Assembly (NCBI RefSeq): GCF_039542345.1
Contig: NZ_BAABHY010000003.1
Location: 1 to 64,000 of the forward strand
Direction of reading: 5' to 3'
Origin: Orbus sasakiae
Lineage (GTDB): Bacteria > Pseudomonadota > Gammaproteobacteria > Enterobacterales > Orbaceae
DNA: 64,000 bases
Notes under the pieces: generated by a model
Told to the model about the DNA's origin: nothing
Databases searched by the model: none
Seen by the model: the letters and a program-made list of their open reading frames with translations, nothing else
Shown here: positions 9,308-17,123 of the stretch, one piece after another
How the letters are laid out: every line of letters begins with the position of its first letter
Numbering within the stretch: the stretch's first letter is position 1
Position numbers and translations under genes: made by a program

Positions 9308-10497
9308 GCGACTTCTCCTCTGGCTTTTAAAATATCATAAACAGTAAAAATATCTTTATCACCACGTCCCGATAAATTAACAATCAATAGTTGTTCTTTT
9401 TGTGGATCGCGATGAATCAATTTCATGGCATACGCTAAAGCGTGGGATGATTCGAGTGCTGGAATAATACCTTCATTGCGCGATAAGGCTTTAAAAGCAT
9501 CTAATGCTTCATCATCCGTAATCGAAACATAGTGTGCCCGACCAATACTGTCAAGGTAGGCATGTTGTGGTCCTACCGACGGAAAATCAAGACCCGCTGA
9601 AATTGAATAGGATTCTTCAATCTGCCCTTCATCTGTTTGCATCATTGGGGATTTCATCCCAAAATAGATGCCTAATTTACCGTGTTTTAATGATGCACCA
9701 TGCTGACCTGATTCAATGCCATGACCACCGGGTTCAACGCCAATTAATTGTACTGCGGTGTCATCAATAAAGTTTGCAAACATGCCAATCGCATTTGAAC
9801 CACCACCAACACAAGCAATCACGGCATCAGGCAGACGACCTTCTTTTTCAAGAATTTGTTGTTTAGCTTCGGCACTAATCATTTGTTGGAATTCACGCAC
9901 AATGGTGGGGAACGGGTGAGGACCTGCTGCGGTACCGAGCATGTAATGTGCTTTTTCATAGCTACCAGACCAGTCGCGTAATGCTTCATTACACGCATCT
10001 TTTAAGGTGGCACTGCCTGATGTCACAGGAATAACTGTAGCACCCATTAAACGCATTCTAAATACATTAGGTGCTTGGCGTTGTACGTCTTTTTCCCCCA
10101 TATAAATACGGCATTTTAGCCCTAACAAAGCACAGGCAAGTGCTGAAGCTACGCCATGTTGACCGGCGCCCGTTTCAGCAATAATTTCAGTTTTACCCAT
10201 TCGTTTAGCGAGCAGTGCTTGACCTAATACTTGATTCGTTTTATGGGCGCCGCCATGTACTAAATCCTCACGTTTTAAGTAGAGTTTCGTTTTGGTTCCT
10301 GCCGTCAGGTTGCGGCATAACGTTAATGCTGTTGGGCGTCCAGCATAATTCTTGAGTAAATCATGAAATTCCTGCTGGAAAGCGGGGTCATTTTTAGCGT
10401 CCAAGAAAGCTTGTTCAAGTTCATCAAGTACCGGAATTAAAATTTGAGGTACATATTGTCCCCCAAATTCGCCGAAATACGGATCTAATTTTGACAT
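9304..10497 (-). CDS. trpB: Tryptophan synthase beta chain
   Basis: 397 residues, same length as in E. coli. PLP enzyme that joins indole and serine to make tryptophan. G-G-A-H-K-T-N-Q carries the PLP lysine (about residue 87); G-G-G-S-N-A-I-G binds the PLP phosphate; A-E-T-G-A-G-Q-H-G is intact. AAGGA lies 9 nt before the ATG. Unlike the usual operon, where trpB follows trpCF closely, about 510 bp separate it from trpCF here. A candidate promoter lies just upstream, so trpBA may be expressed partly on its own. Confidence 0.98.
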   Translation of the reverse strand: MSKLDPYFGEFGGQYVPQILIPVLDELEQAFLDAKNDPAFQQEFHDLLKNYAGRPTALTLCRNLTAGTKTKLYLKREDLVHGGAHKTNQVLGQALLAKRMGKTEIIAETGAGQHGVASALACALLGLKCRIYMGEKDVQRQAPNVFRMRLMGATVIPVTSGSATLKDACNEALRDWSGSYEKAHYMLGTAAGPHPFPTIVREFQQMISAEAKQQILEKEGRLPDAVIACVGGGSNAIGMFANFIDDTAVQLIGVEPGGHGIESGQHGASLKHGKLGIYFGMKSPMMQTDEGQIEESYSISAGLDFPSVGPQHAYLDSIGRAHYVSITDDEALDAFKALSRNEGIIPALESSHALAYAMKLIHRDPQKEQLLIVNLSGRGDKDIFTVYDILKARGEVA

Positions 10498-11007
10498 AAT
10501 GGTTGTTCCTTCTCATTAGTAGGTATAGGTTGATACCTGATAAATATCATTCATTATACGGTGTATTTTTGACCCGCAAAGATTCGCAAGCCTTAATAAA
10601 ATCCGTGTTACTGTCTAAGCAAAAAGCCTCGGATTCATCCCTTGGTACTTTAGAACTCAAACGATACACTTGCCGCCTTACTGGCATTTAACAACCACGG
10701 CATTTGTGCGATTGATGACATCTCACCGCGAATGTCGCTATCGTGTAACAAGTGTTATTCATATTTCGTCTGTTACCACAGCATCATCATCAAAACAAAG
10801 CTAAAACCTTTATTTTGAGCGAGACTATTCATATCAATGATCTAAAAAAGAGTCAGTCCGTTTAACTATTCGGCCTGATGCATTCCCTAAAGTGGTATCG
10901 GCCGCCAGAGGCAACCGTTTTACGCCTCGGTTGCCTGAATATTTTCACTCATCTGTTTCACGGCGGTATTAAAAATAAACCGTATTCAATAATTTCATTG
11001 TCACCGA
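10498..11007. other. Non-coding scar inside the trp operon (trpCF-trpB gap)
   Basis: About 510 bp without an intact gene in an operon that is otherwise packed with overlaps. On the + strand, 10844-10972 can be read as a protein-like stretch (K-K-E-S-V-R-L-T-I-R-P-D-A-F-P-K, continuing to S-V-S-R-R-Y then stop) without a start. On the minus strand a short C-terminus-like run ends in M-S-E-N-I-Q-A-T-E-A-stop near 10920. The part at 10900-10970 looks more GC-rich than its surroundings and contains a 9-bp inverted repeat, AGGCAACCG / CGGTTGCCT. The simplest reading is a decayed insertion; I do not recognise its source. Confidence 0.5.
10553..10580 (-). promoter_or_regulatory. Candidate internal promoter for trpBA
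   Basis: On the minus strand TTTGCG and TATAAT are spaced by 16 bp, with the -10 hexamer at 10558-10553, about 55 bp before the trpB start. The -10 is perfect and the -35 is weak. Downstream, at 10521-10538, lies a perfect inverted repeat AGGTAT-N6-ATACCT that could be an operator or a leader hairpin. Confidence 0.4.
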
Positions 11008-12414
11008 TTAAGTGCGGGAATACGGATAATGTCTTAATATTGCGAATACTTGCTCTATTTTATTATGATCTTTGATACCCGGTGATATTTCAACACCAGA
11101 GTTGATATCAAGTCCGGCAACTCCCGTTTGAATCGCATGTTCTGCATTCTGCGGATTGATGCCTCCCGCTAATATCACATGATCACATTTTTGGTTGGCT
11201 AATAATTGCCAGTCAAATGGTATACCACTACCGCCAGTCCCGTGATCAAAGATATAACGGCTAACTAATGGGTTATTATGCTCAGGAATATATTCGTTAA
11301 TACTGAGTGCTTGCCATATTTGACAGCACTTTGGTAGCCGTTGCCTGAGCTGTGCCAGATAGTGGTCATCCTCATTACCATGGAGTTGTACGGCATATAA
11401 ATTGAGTGATTGCGCAACATGGGCGACATCTTCAATGTCTTCATCTTTAAATACACCCACCCAATTGAGTTTTGCTGCGGATAGAACTGAACGAGCTTTA
11501 ATTGGCTGAATGTAACGCGGTGAATGCGTAACAAATATCAAACCGCCGTAGACGGCGCCGGCTCGATACGCTGCTGCGGCATCTTCTTTTTTGGTTAACC
11601 CACACACTTTGTTTTCACCTAACATGATTTTGCGAATGGCCAATTCAAGGTTATCTTCAGCCATTAGCGCACTGCCAATTAAAAAACCATCGGCATATTG
11701 ACTTAGTTCAAGTATGTGTGGATGAGTGTGGATACCCGATTCACTGATGACAATACGATCATCTGGGATTTGTGGTGCGAGTTGTTTGACTCGATTGAGA
11801 TCCACTGAAAGATCACGTAAATCACGATTATTGATACCAATCACTTTGGCATTTAGGGCAATTGCACGTTCCACTTCTTGCTGTGTGCTTGCTTCTGTCA
11901 GTACCCCCATATTTAATCGGTGTGCAATATCGCTTAAATAACGATATTCATCATCACTCAAAATCGATAACATCAATAGGATAGCATCAGCTTGATAATA
12001 CCTTGCTAAGTATATTTGGTACTCATCAATAATAAAATCTTTACATAAAATCGGTTGCTGACAATGGGCTTTTACCCGTGGTAAAAAATCGAAACTGCCT
12101 TGAAAGTATTTTTCGTCAGTGAGGACTGAGATAGCATTCGCATGAGTGTTGTAGATTTTAGCGATAGCCACAGGATCGAAGTCATCACGAATCAATCCTT
12201 TAGAGGGGGAGGCTTTTTTACATTCCAAAATAAACACGCTTGATTGCTGAGTTAACGCCGAATAAAACGAACGATCACTGGGGGTAAGTTGCATTTTAAA
12301 GGTTGATAGGGGCTGAGCCTCTTTACGCGTGGCAATCCAGGTTACTTTATCAGCAACAATTTTTTTGAGTACAGTCGCCATTTCGACATTATTAACTAAA
12401 GATTCAATCGTCAT
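11008..12414 (-). CDS. trpCF: Bifunctional indole-3-glycerol-phosphate synthase / phosphoribosylanthranilate isomerase
   Basis: 468 residues; two fused TIM barrels as in enteric bacteria. The TrpC half (to about residue 265) shows F-I-L-E-C-K-K-A-S-P-S-K-G, L-C-K-D-F-I-I-D and I-S-E-S-G-I. The TrpF half begins near K-V-C-G-L-T (about 270) and contains V-G-V-F-K-D, V-Q-L-H-G-N-E, and L-A-G-G-I-N-P-Q-N and G-L-D-I-N-S-G-V-E near the end. The start at 12414 is supported by GAGG 7 nt upstream, overlapping the end of trpGD, 3 bp away. The protein then has about 11 extra residues before the M-A-T-V-L-K-K point where E. coli TrpC begins. Confidence 0.97.
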   Translation of the reverse strand: MTIESLVNNVEMATVLKKIVADKVTWIATRKEAQPLSTFKMQLTPSDRSFYSALTQQSSVFILECKKASPSKGLIRDDFDPVAIAKIYNTHANAISVLTDEKYFQGSFDFLPRVKAHCQQPILCKDFIIDEYQIYLARYYQADAILLMLSILSDDEYRYLSDIAHRLNMGVLTEASTQQEVERAIALNAKVIGINNRDLRDLSVDLNRVKQLAPQIPDDRIVISESGIHTHPHILELSQYADGFLIGSALMAEDNLELAIRKIMLGENKVCGLTKKEDAAAAYRAGAVYGGLIFVTHSPRYIQPIKARSVLSAAKLNWVGVFKDEDIEDVAHVAQSLNLYAVQLHGNEDDHYLAQLRQRLPKCCQIWQALSINEYIPEHNNPLVSRYIFDHGTGGSGIPFDWQLLANQKCDHVILAGGINPQNAEHAIQTGVAGLDINSGVEISPGIKDHNKIEQVFAILRHYPYSRT

Positions 12415-12417
12415 TGT

Positions 12418-14064
12418 TTAACCTCTTTGTGCGAGTGCTGATAACAGCTGATAAGGTTTACCCGTTCGCATCATGGAGATTGCCTGTGTTGCATTGGCTT
12501 TTAAGTCATTATGCTCAAACAGTTTCATCAACATCGCAACGTTGACGGCAATCGCGGCCTCATGAGCGGTTTGTCCTTTTCCTTGTAAAATAGCGGTTAG
12601 GCTATCACGATTTTGTTCTGGTGTACCGCCTTCAATATCGTTTAAAGTGTATTGCGCTAAGCCAAAATCTTGTGGATTAACCTCATAATAATCAATTTCC
12701 CCATCAATCACTTCAGCAACATAGGTTGTACCATGTACGGCAACTTCATCCATTCCCGCTCCGTGTACCACCATTGCATGTTTATACCCTAACATACACA
12801 GTGTCTCAGCAATTGGTTTAAGCAGATCACGGTGGTAAACACCTAATAAGATTCGTTTTGGTTTGGCTGGGTTGATTAGCGGGCCTAAAATATTGAAAAT
12901 AGTGCGAGTTTTAAGTTGCTGACGAATCGGGGCGGCATGACGAAAACCGGAATGGTACTGCTGAGCAAATAAAAAGCAAACGCCTAACTCATCAAGGGCC
13001 TCTCTAGCGGTGTCTGCCGACATATTCAGTTTTAACCCTAATGCAGATAAAACATCAGACGAACCCGATTTACTTGAAACGCCCCGATTACCATGTTTGG
13101 CGACTTTAAAGCCCATTGCCGCCGCAACAAAGGCACTGGCGGTTGAAATGTTAATGCTATTTGCTCCGTCACCTCCGGTTCCTACAATATCAGTAAAATC
13201 ATAGTCGGGCGTGGTAAATGGATCGGCATCGCTGAGTAATGCTTGCGCAGCGCCTGCAATTTCTTGTGGTGTTTCACCACGCACTTTCATACTAATGATA
13301 GCTGTCGCTAATTTCGTTGGCTCAAGCTTACCTTGAATGATTTGGCTAAACAGTTGTTGGCTTTCAATTTGTGTTAGGACTTCACCTTGATAAAGTTTAT
13401 TTAAAATCGGTTGAATCGCTATTTCGCTGGTTTGTGGTGTATGCGGGATATTGGTTTCCTGAACGCGGCGTGTATTATGCTGTGGTGCAGCTAAGGCGCA
13501 TTCAATCGTTTGATTTAATAGTTGTGCACCATTGATTGTTAAAATTGATTCTGGGTGGAATTGGAAACCATATACCCGATCGTGATCATGGCGAACCGCC
13601 ATGACAATATTGTCAAACATGGCATTAACCGTAAGCGTATTCGGAATATTTTCCCCTTTTAATGAATGATAACGTGCAACGGGTAAGGGGTTTGGTAAGC
13701 CTTCGAACATTAATTTACCATCATGCTTAATCAATGATGCTTTACCATGCAATATATCACCCGCCGGTACAATTAATCCGCCGTAAGACTCTACAATCGC
13801 TTGATGACCTAAGCAGATGCCTATAATCGGTAATTGGCCTTTTAGGCGTTTGAGTAATTCGGGCATACAGCCCGCTTGGCTTGGTGCACCGGGTCCCGGT
13901 GATAAAAATAAAATTGGGTCTTCAAGTTGCGAAAGTTTATCAATAATCACCTGCGCAGGGAGTGTATTACGGTATATAGTGACTTGATGACCACTGCATC
14001 TAAGTTGATCGACTAAGTTGTAAGTAAATGAGTCAATATTATCTAAAAATAGGATATTAGCCAT
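12418..14064 (-). CDS. trpGD: Anthranilate synthase glutaminase fused to anthranilate phosphoribosyltransferase
   Basis: 548 residues. N-terminal TrpG (to about 195): D-N-I-D-S-F-T-Y-N-L, nucleophile Cys in G-I-C-L-G-H-Q, and catalytic His in F-H-P-E-S. It feeds ammonia to TrpE. C-terminal TrpD (from about 215): D-I-V-G-T-G-G-D-G and N-I-S-T-A-S-A-F for PRPP/Mg binding, K-H-G-N-R-G-V-S-S. The enteric-type fusion is complete. Its ATG overlaps the trpE stop by one base (TAATG), implying translational coupling. Confidence 0.97.
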   Translation of the reverse strand: MANILFLDNIDSFTYNLVDQLRCSGHQVTIYRNTLPAQVIIDKLSQLEDPILFLSPGPGAPSQAGCMPELLKRLKGQLPIIGICLGHQAIVESYGGLIVPAGDILHGKASLIKHDGKLMFEGLPNPLPVARYHSLKGENIPNTLTVNAMFDNIVMAVRHDHDRVYGFQFHPESILTINGAQLLNQTIECALAAPQHNTRRVQETNIPHTPQTSEIAIQPILNKLYQGEVLTQIESQQLFSQIIQGKLEPTKLATAIISMKVRGETPQEIAGAAQALLSDADPFTTPDYDFTDIVGTGGDGANSINISTASAFVAAAMGFKVAKHGNRGVSSKSGSSDVLSALGLKLNMSADTAREALDELGVCFLFAQQYHSGFRHAAPIRQQLKTRTIFNILGPLINPAKPKRILLGVYHRDLLKPIAETLCMLGYKHAMVVHGAGMDEVAVHGTTYVAEVIDGEIDYYEVNPQDFGLAQYTLNDIEGGTPEQNRDSLTAILQGKGQTAHEAAIAVNVAMLMKLFEHNDLKANATQAISMMRTGKPYQLLSALAQRG

Positions 14065-15617
14065 TAGAAAGCTCCCGTTACATGATGGGCTTTAGCAATA
14101 GCTCGAATGACGGCTCGCGCTTTGTTGCGTGTCTCATCGGCTTCTGATTGAGGATTTGAATCAAGTACCACACCCGCGCCAGCTTGTACGGTTGCGATGC
14201 CATTTTCAACATACGCGCTACGAATGACAATACAGGTATCTAAGTCCCCGTTTGCCGTAAAATAACCAATTGCGCCACCATAACTGCCCCGACGTGTTTT
14301 TTCAGAATCAGCGATTAATTGCATCGCTCGTACTTTTGGTGCACCCGTCAGTGTTCCCATATTCATTGTTGCTTGATAGGCATGTAGTGCATCTAAATCA
14401 TGGCGTAATTGGCCAACAACACGTGATACTAAGTGCATAACAAATGAATAGCGATCGACTTTTAATAACTCTTTGGTGTAGCGTGTGCCAGGCTGACAAA
14501 TTCGTGCCAAATCATTGCGTGCTAAATCAACCAGCATTAAGTGCTCTGCCAATTCTTTTTTATCGGTGCGCATTTCTAACTCAAGGCGACTATCTAAATC
14601 ATGATCAATCTCACCGTTAGCAAATAATCCGCGTGGCCTTGTTCCTGCTATTGGGTAGATCTCAACTTGATTTGATGATTGAGTGTATTTAAGTGCACTT
14701 TCTGGCGATGCGCCAAAAATCGTAAAGTCTTTATCTTGCATATAAAACATATAAGGACTTGGGTTATGTTGTTTCAATGTATGGTATGCAGCTAAGGGCT
14801 GTGGACAAGGTAATTGAAAACGTCTTGAGGGGACAGCTTGAAATATTTCACCTTGTTCAATAGCATCTTGCATCTTTTTTACAATCGTATTGAAATCATC
14901 ATCGCTGAGATTACAGCTCGTCGTTAATTCCACAACTGATTGTTCTTTAATCGGTTTAAGCGGTTGGTCGAGCAGTTTAGCTAGCTCATCTAAACGGTGT
15001 TGTAAACGCTCTTGTTCTTCGCCATTCGCAACAAATACACTGGCCTTGAGTGAAGCACTTTGCGTTTTGTGGTTCATCTCCAATAATGTTTCAGCTAAAT
15101 AAAAACAGTAATCATGGCAGTTTTGACTTGTTGGTAATTGAGGTAAATCTTCAAAGCTGGTAATTAAGTCATAGCCAAATAGACCCCCTAAAAATATGGC
15201 ATCAGCGGGTAAGTCTTTATCGTGTGGTACTAACATCAAAATATGTCGTAACGCATCAAAAACAGACAGTGATTTTAATCGAGCATCTTCATCTTGGTGA
15301 TGATCGATGACTGGAAATTCAAGTGTCAATTTATTGACATACTGGTGTTTTTTGACTGAACTTGGTAGCGATTGAGCCAGTAGTGGTAATAGTGCAGCAC
15401 CATTTGGTGTTAATGCATCAACATTGACGGTACGTGCTAAGGCGGTAATACGTAATGCACTATCGATGATCATCACACTTTTTATGCCTTGTTTATTATC
15501 GATTTCGGCAGATTCTAATAGCAAGGTTGCTTGACGTTCTTGGCATAGTTGATTAAATATCTCTGTCGGATCATTATGATAACTGATGGGCTGTGTAAGT
15601 TGTTTTAGTTTAGACAT
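14064..15617 (-). CDS. trpE: Anthranilate synthase component I
   Basis: About 517 residues; converts chorismate to anthranilate using ammonia from TrpG. The N-terminal L-L-L-E-S-A motif carries the feedback tryptophan site. The C-terminal chorismate-binding domain is intact (I-Y-P-I-A-G-T-R-P-R-G, E-L-E-M-R-T-D-K-K-E-L-A-E-H, G-A-P-K-V-R-A-M-Q-L-I). I place the start at ATG 15617 (M-S-K-L-K-Q-L), where AGGA lies 9 nt upstream, rather than at 15650. First structural gene of the operon; the attenuator lies about 40 bp before it. Confidence 0.96.
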   Translation of the reverse strand: MSKLKQLTQPISYHNDPTEIFNQLCQERQATLLLESAEIDNKQGIKSVMIIDSALRITALARTVNVDALTPNGAALLPLLAQSLPSSVKKHQYVNKLTLEFPVIDHHQDEDARLKSLSVFDALRHILMLVPHDKDLPADAIFLGGLFGYDLITSFEDLPQLPTSQNCHDYCFYLAETLLEMNHKTQSASLKASVFVANGEEQERLQHRLDELAKLLDQPLKPIKEQSVVELTTSCNLSDDDFNTIVKKMQDAIEQGEIFQAVPSRRFQLPCPQPLAAYHTLKQHNPSPYMFYMQDKDFTIFGASPESALKYTQSSNQVEIYPIAGTRPRGLFANGEIDHDLDSRLELEMRTDKKELAEHLMLVDLARNDLARICQPGTRYTKELLKVDRYSFVMHLVSRVVGQLRHDLDALHAYQATMNMGTLTGAPKVRAMQLIADSEKTRRGSYGGAIGYFTANGDLDTCIVIRSAYVENGIATVQAGAGVVLDSNPQSEADETRNKARAVIRAIAKAHHVTGAF

Positions 15618-15657
15618 TTCACCGATTCCTAATTGATTCATTATGTTCACAAGATGT

Positions 15658-15685
15658 GATAAAAAAACCCGCTATTGCGGGTTTT
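15658..15685 (-). terminator. trp attenuator (leader terminator)
   Basis: On the minus strand, AAAACCCGC-AATA-GCGGGTTTT runs into a T-stretch then ATC, an intrinsic terminator ending about 40 nt before the trpE start codon and 30 nt after the leader-peptide stop. Upstream, GCACAT / ATGTGC around the end of the leader peptide can form the competing 1:2 hairpin. CGGG and TTTTG segments can pair with CAAAACCCG as an antiterminator. The roles of the segments are inferred from the E. coli model. Confidence 0.9.
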
Positions 15686-15714
15686 GTGAATTTTTTTGAT
15701 ATAGCAAAAGCACA

Positions 15715-15771
15715 TTACCCGATAAGAGTTATGTGCCACCAAGAATTTAACATATTGATTATCTTTTTCAT
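15715..15771 (-). CDS. trpL: trp operon leader peptide, 18 residues
   Basis: Reads M-K-K-I-I-N-M-L-N-S-W-W-H-I-T-L-I-G then TAA. Two adjacent Trp codons (TGG TGG, residues 11-12) sit just before the first arm of the leader hairpins, the arrangement used for attenuation: scarce charged tRNA-Trp stalls the ribosome and prevents the terminator. It is too short for ordinary gene calling. No convincing Shine-Dalgarno sequence precedes this ATG, so its translation may be weak. Confidence 0.88.
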   Translation of the reverse strand: MKKIINMLNSWWHITLIG

Positions 15772-15796
15772 TTTTTGCTATTCATTGTATTCATGT

Positions 15797-15831
15797 TGTA
15801 CTATTAAACTAGTATAGTGATTTTTTGTCAA
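15797..15831 (-). promoter_or_regulatory. trp promoter with TrpR-type operator
   Basis: Minus strand: perfect -35 TTGACA (15831-15826), 17-bp spacer, -10 TTTAAT (15808-15803). The imperfect palindrome TACTAGTTTAATAGTA overlaps the -10 (about 15814-15799) and matches the TrpR operator half-site GTACTAGTT at most positions. Repressor and attenuator therefore both appear to control the operon. The trpR gene itself is not in the window. Confidence 0.85.
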
Positions 15832-15859
15832 GTGATATTGTTTATTTTTTAACAATCAT

Positions 15860-15906
15860 GTTTACTTTCATTAATGTAAACTAAATAATTAATTTTTAGT
15901 TTACAA
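15860..15906 (+). promoter_or_regulatory. BirA operator upstream of bioY
   Basis: ATGTAAACT, 15 bp, then AGTTTACAA (15874-15906) matches the BirA biotin-repressor consensus TTGTAAACC-N15-GGTTTACAA, with one inner base changed symmetrically in each half plus one outer base on the left. A further half-site, GTTTAC at 15860-15865, lies 10 bp before the GTAAAC of the main site, giving three half-sites in a row. It ends about 57 bp before the bioY start, so biotin should repress the gene. Confidence 0.8.
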
Positions 15907-15962
15907 ATTAAATATAATTGTTCATTATAGGCACCTTATCAATCAGTAAAGGTCAATTTATT

Positions 15963-16547
15963 ATGAAACAACTCACAGCATGTTATCCGGCATTTGCCGC
16001 AACATTCATTAATCTTTCATCATGGCAGCGTAAGCTCATTGCGACATCAACGGCGACGTTGATTTTAGGTCTGGCTGCAAATATCAGTATTCCGACGTAC
16101 CCAGTGCCTTTTTCCCTGCAATCACTGGCAGTATTGCTTGTTGGTGCATTTTTAGGTCGTAAGCTCGGTGCGCTGGCATTAATACAATACCTGCTTGTTG
16201 GTGCGATCGGTTTTCCTGTTTTTGCTAATGGAAATGGTGGGATTGCTGCATTAATGTCACCTTCTGCTGGCTACTTGTACGGTTATGTATTGAGTGCTTA
16301 CATTGCTGGTTTTGCGGCAGAAAGAGGGTATGATCGCAAGTTATTAACCGGTGTTATTGCCTTTGCGATTGCCCATCAAGTGTTATTTATTTTTGGTGTC
16401 GTTTATTTGGCATTTTATTTCCAAACCAGTTTAATGGATGCGATCAAAGTGGGCTATTTACCGTTTGTGGGGATTGATTTTCTGAAGTTTGTACTGGCTA
16501 CTATCATCATGTTTATGTTGTGGCGAGTGCGTGCAAAGACATCGTAA
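15963..16547 (+). CDS. bioY: Biotin transporter BioY (S component)
   Basis: 194 residues, a hydrophobic protein with about six membrane segments. It shows the BioY signature: I-P-T-Y-P-V-P-F-S-L-Q-S-L-A-V-L-L-V-G-A-F-L-G near residue 40 and P-S-A-G-Y-L-Y-G-Y near 100. BioY binds biotin and imports it alone or with an ECF module; no bioM or bioN lies nearby. ATG 15963 is chosen because AAAGG lies 10 nt upstream and because the frame's earlier start gives an extra unconserved leader. A BirA operator lies upstream. The next gene starts 1 bp after the stop. Confidence 0.95.
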   Translation: MKQLTACYPAFAATFINLSSWQRKLIATSTATLILGLAANISIPTYPVPFSLQSLAVLLVGAFLGRKLGALALIQYLLVGAIGFPVFANGNGGIAALMSPSAGYLYGYVLSAYIAGFAAERGYDRKLLTGVIAFAIAHQVLFIFGVVYLAFYFQTSLMDAIKVGYLPFVGIDFLKFVLATIIMFMLWRVRAKTS

Positions 16548-16548
16548 T

Positions 16549-17109
16549 ATGTTCGATATCGGTGATCTTATTTTCCAGAGCCTCAAGGAAGAGGCTCCAT
16601 TTAATCAAGCGGTTAGCCATAGTGGCCAACAAACACCAACCGAAAGTATGATAAGTGGTATTAACCATGTTGGTATCTATATCGGGCAAAATGTAGTGAT
16701 TGATTCCACACCCAAAGAGGGGGTTATCGAACAAACACTTCATGATTTTTTGGCATCAGGCCAGCGTCACATCGTGGCAAGTGTCAATGAGTCTATCGTT
16801 GCTTACCGTGCAGTTCAACGGGTTAAAACGTGCCTCGGAGCTCAATATAATCATAGTTTTTATCCTAATGATCCTGGTTTTTATTGCAGTGAATTAGTCA
16901 CGTATGCATTTAAAACCGAGCATAATGAGGATTATTTTGAACAATATCCAATGAATTTTAATCATGTGACAACGAAAACATTATTACCGTTTTGGCATCA
17001 TTACTACCAGTCATTACAACGTGCGGTACCACAAGGTATGATGGGCTCACACCCACAACAGCTGCTAAGACAACATCATCTGTTCCGTAGCCTTAGACAG
17101 TGGATTTAA
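16549..17109 (+). CDS. YiiX/YebB-like permuted NlpC/P60 hydrolase
   Basis: 186 residues. The motifs occur in the permuted order of the YiiX family: I-N-H-V-G-I-Y-I-G near residue 35 (catalytic His), then F-Y-C-S-E-L-V near 105 (catalytic Cys). Such proteins are papain-like amidases thought to act on lipids or peptides; the substrate is unknown. No signal peptide, so probably cytosolic. It starts 1 bp after the bioY stop and must be co-transcribed with it, although no link to biotin is known. An alternative start at 16489 inside bioY is unlikely. Confidence 0.8.
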   Translation: MFDIGDLIFQSLKEEAPFNQAVSHSGQQTPTESMISGINHVGIYIGQNVVIDSTPKEGVIEQTLHDFLASGQRHIVASVNESIVAYRAVQRVKTCLGAQYNHSFYPNDPGFYCSELVTYAFKTEHNEDYFEQYPMNFNHVTTKTLLPFWHHYYQSLQRAVPQGMMGSHPQQLLRQHHLFRSLRQWI

Positions 17110-17123
17110 GTGCAAATACGGAC

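Noticed and set aside
10503..10691. 62-codon open frame on the + strand in the trp gap
   Set aside because: It starts over the trpB upstream region, lacks a ribosome binding site and resembles no protein; a 41-codon frame on the other strand is equally plausible, so neither is called.
12418..14064. trpGD joining as a frameshift or assembly artefact
   Set aside because: The trpG-trpD fusion is the normal enteric arrangement and both domains are complete.
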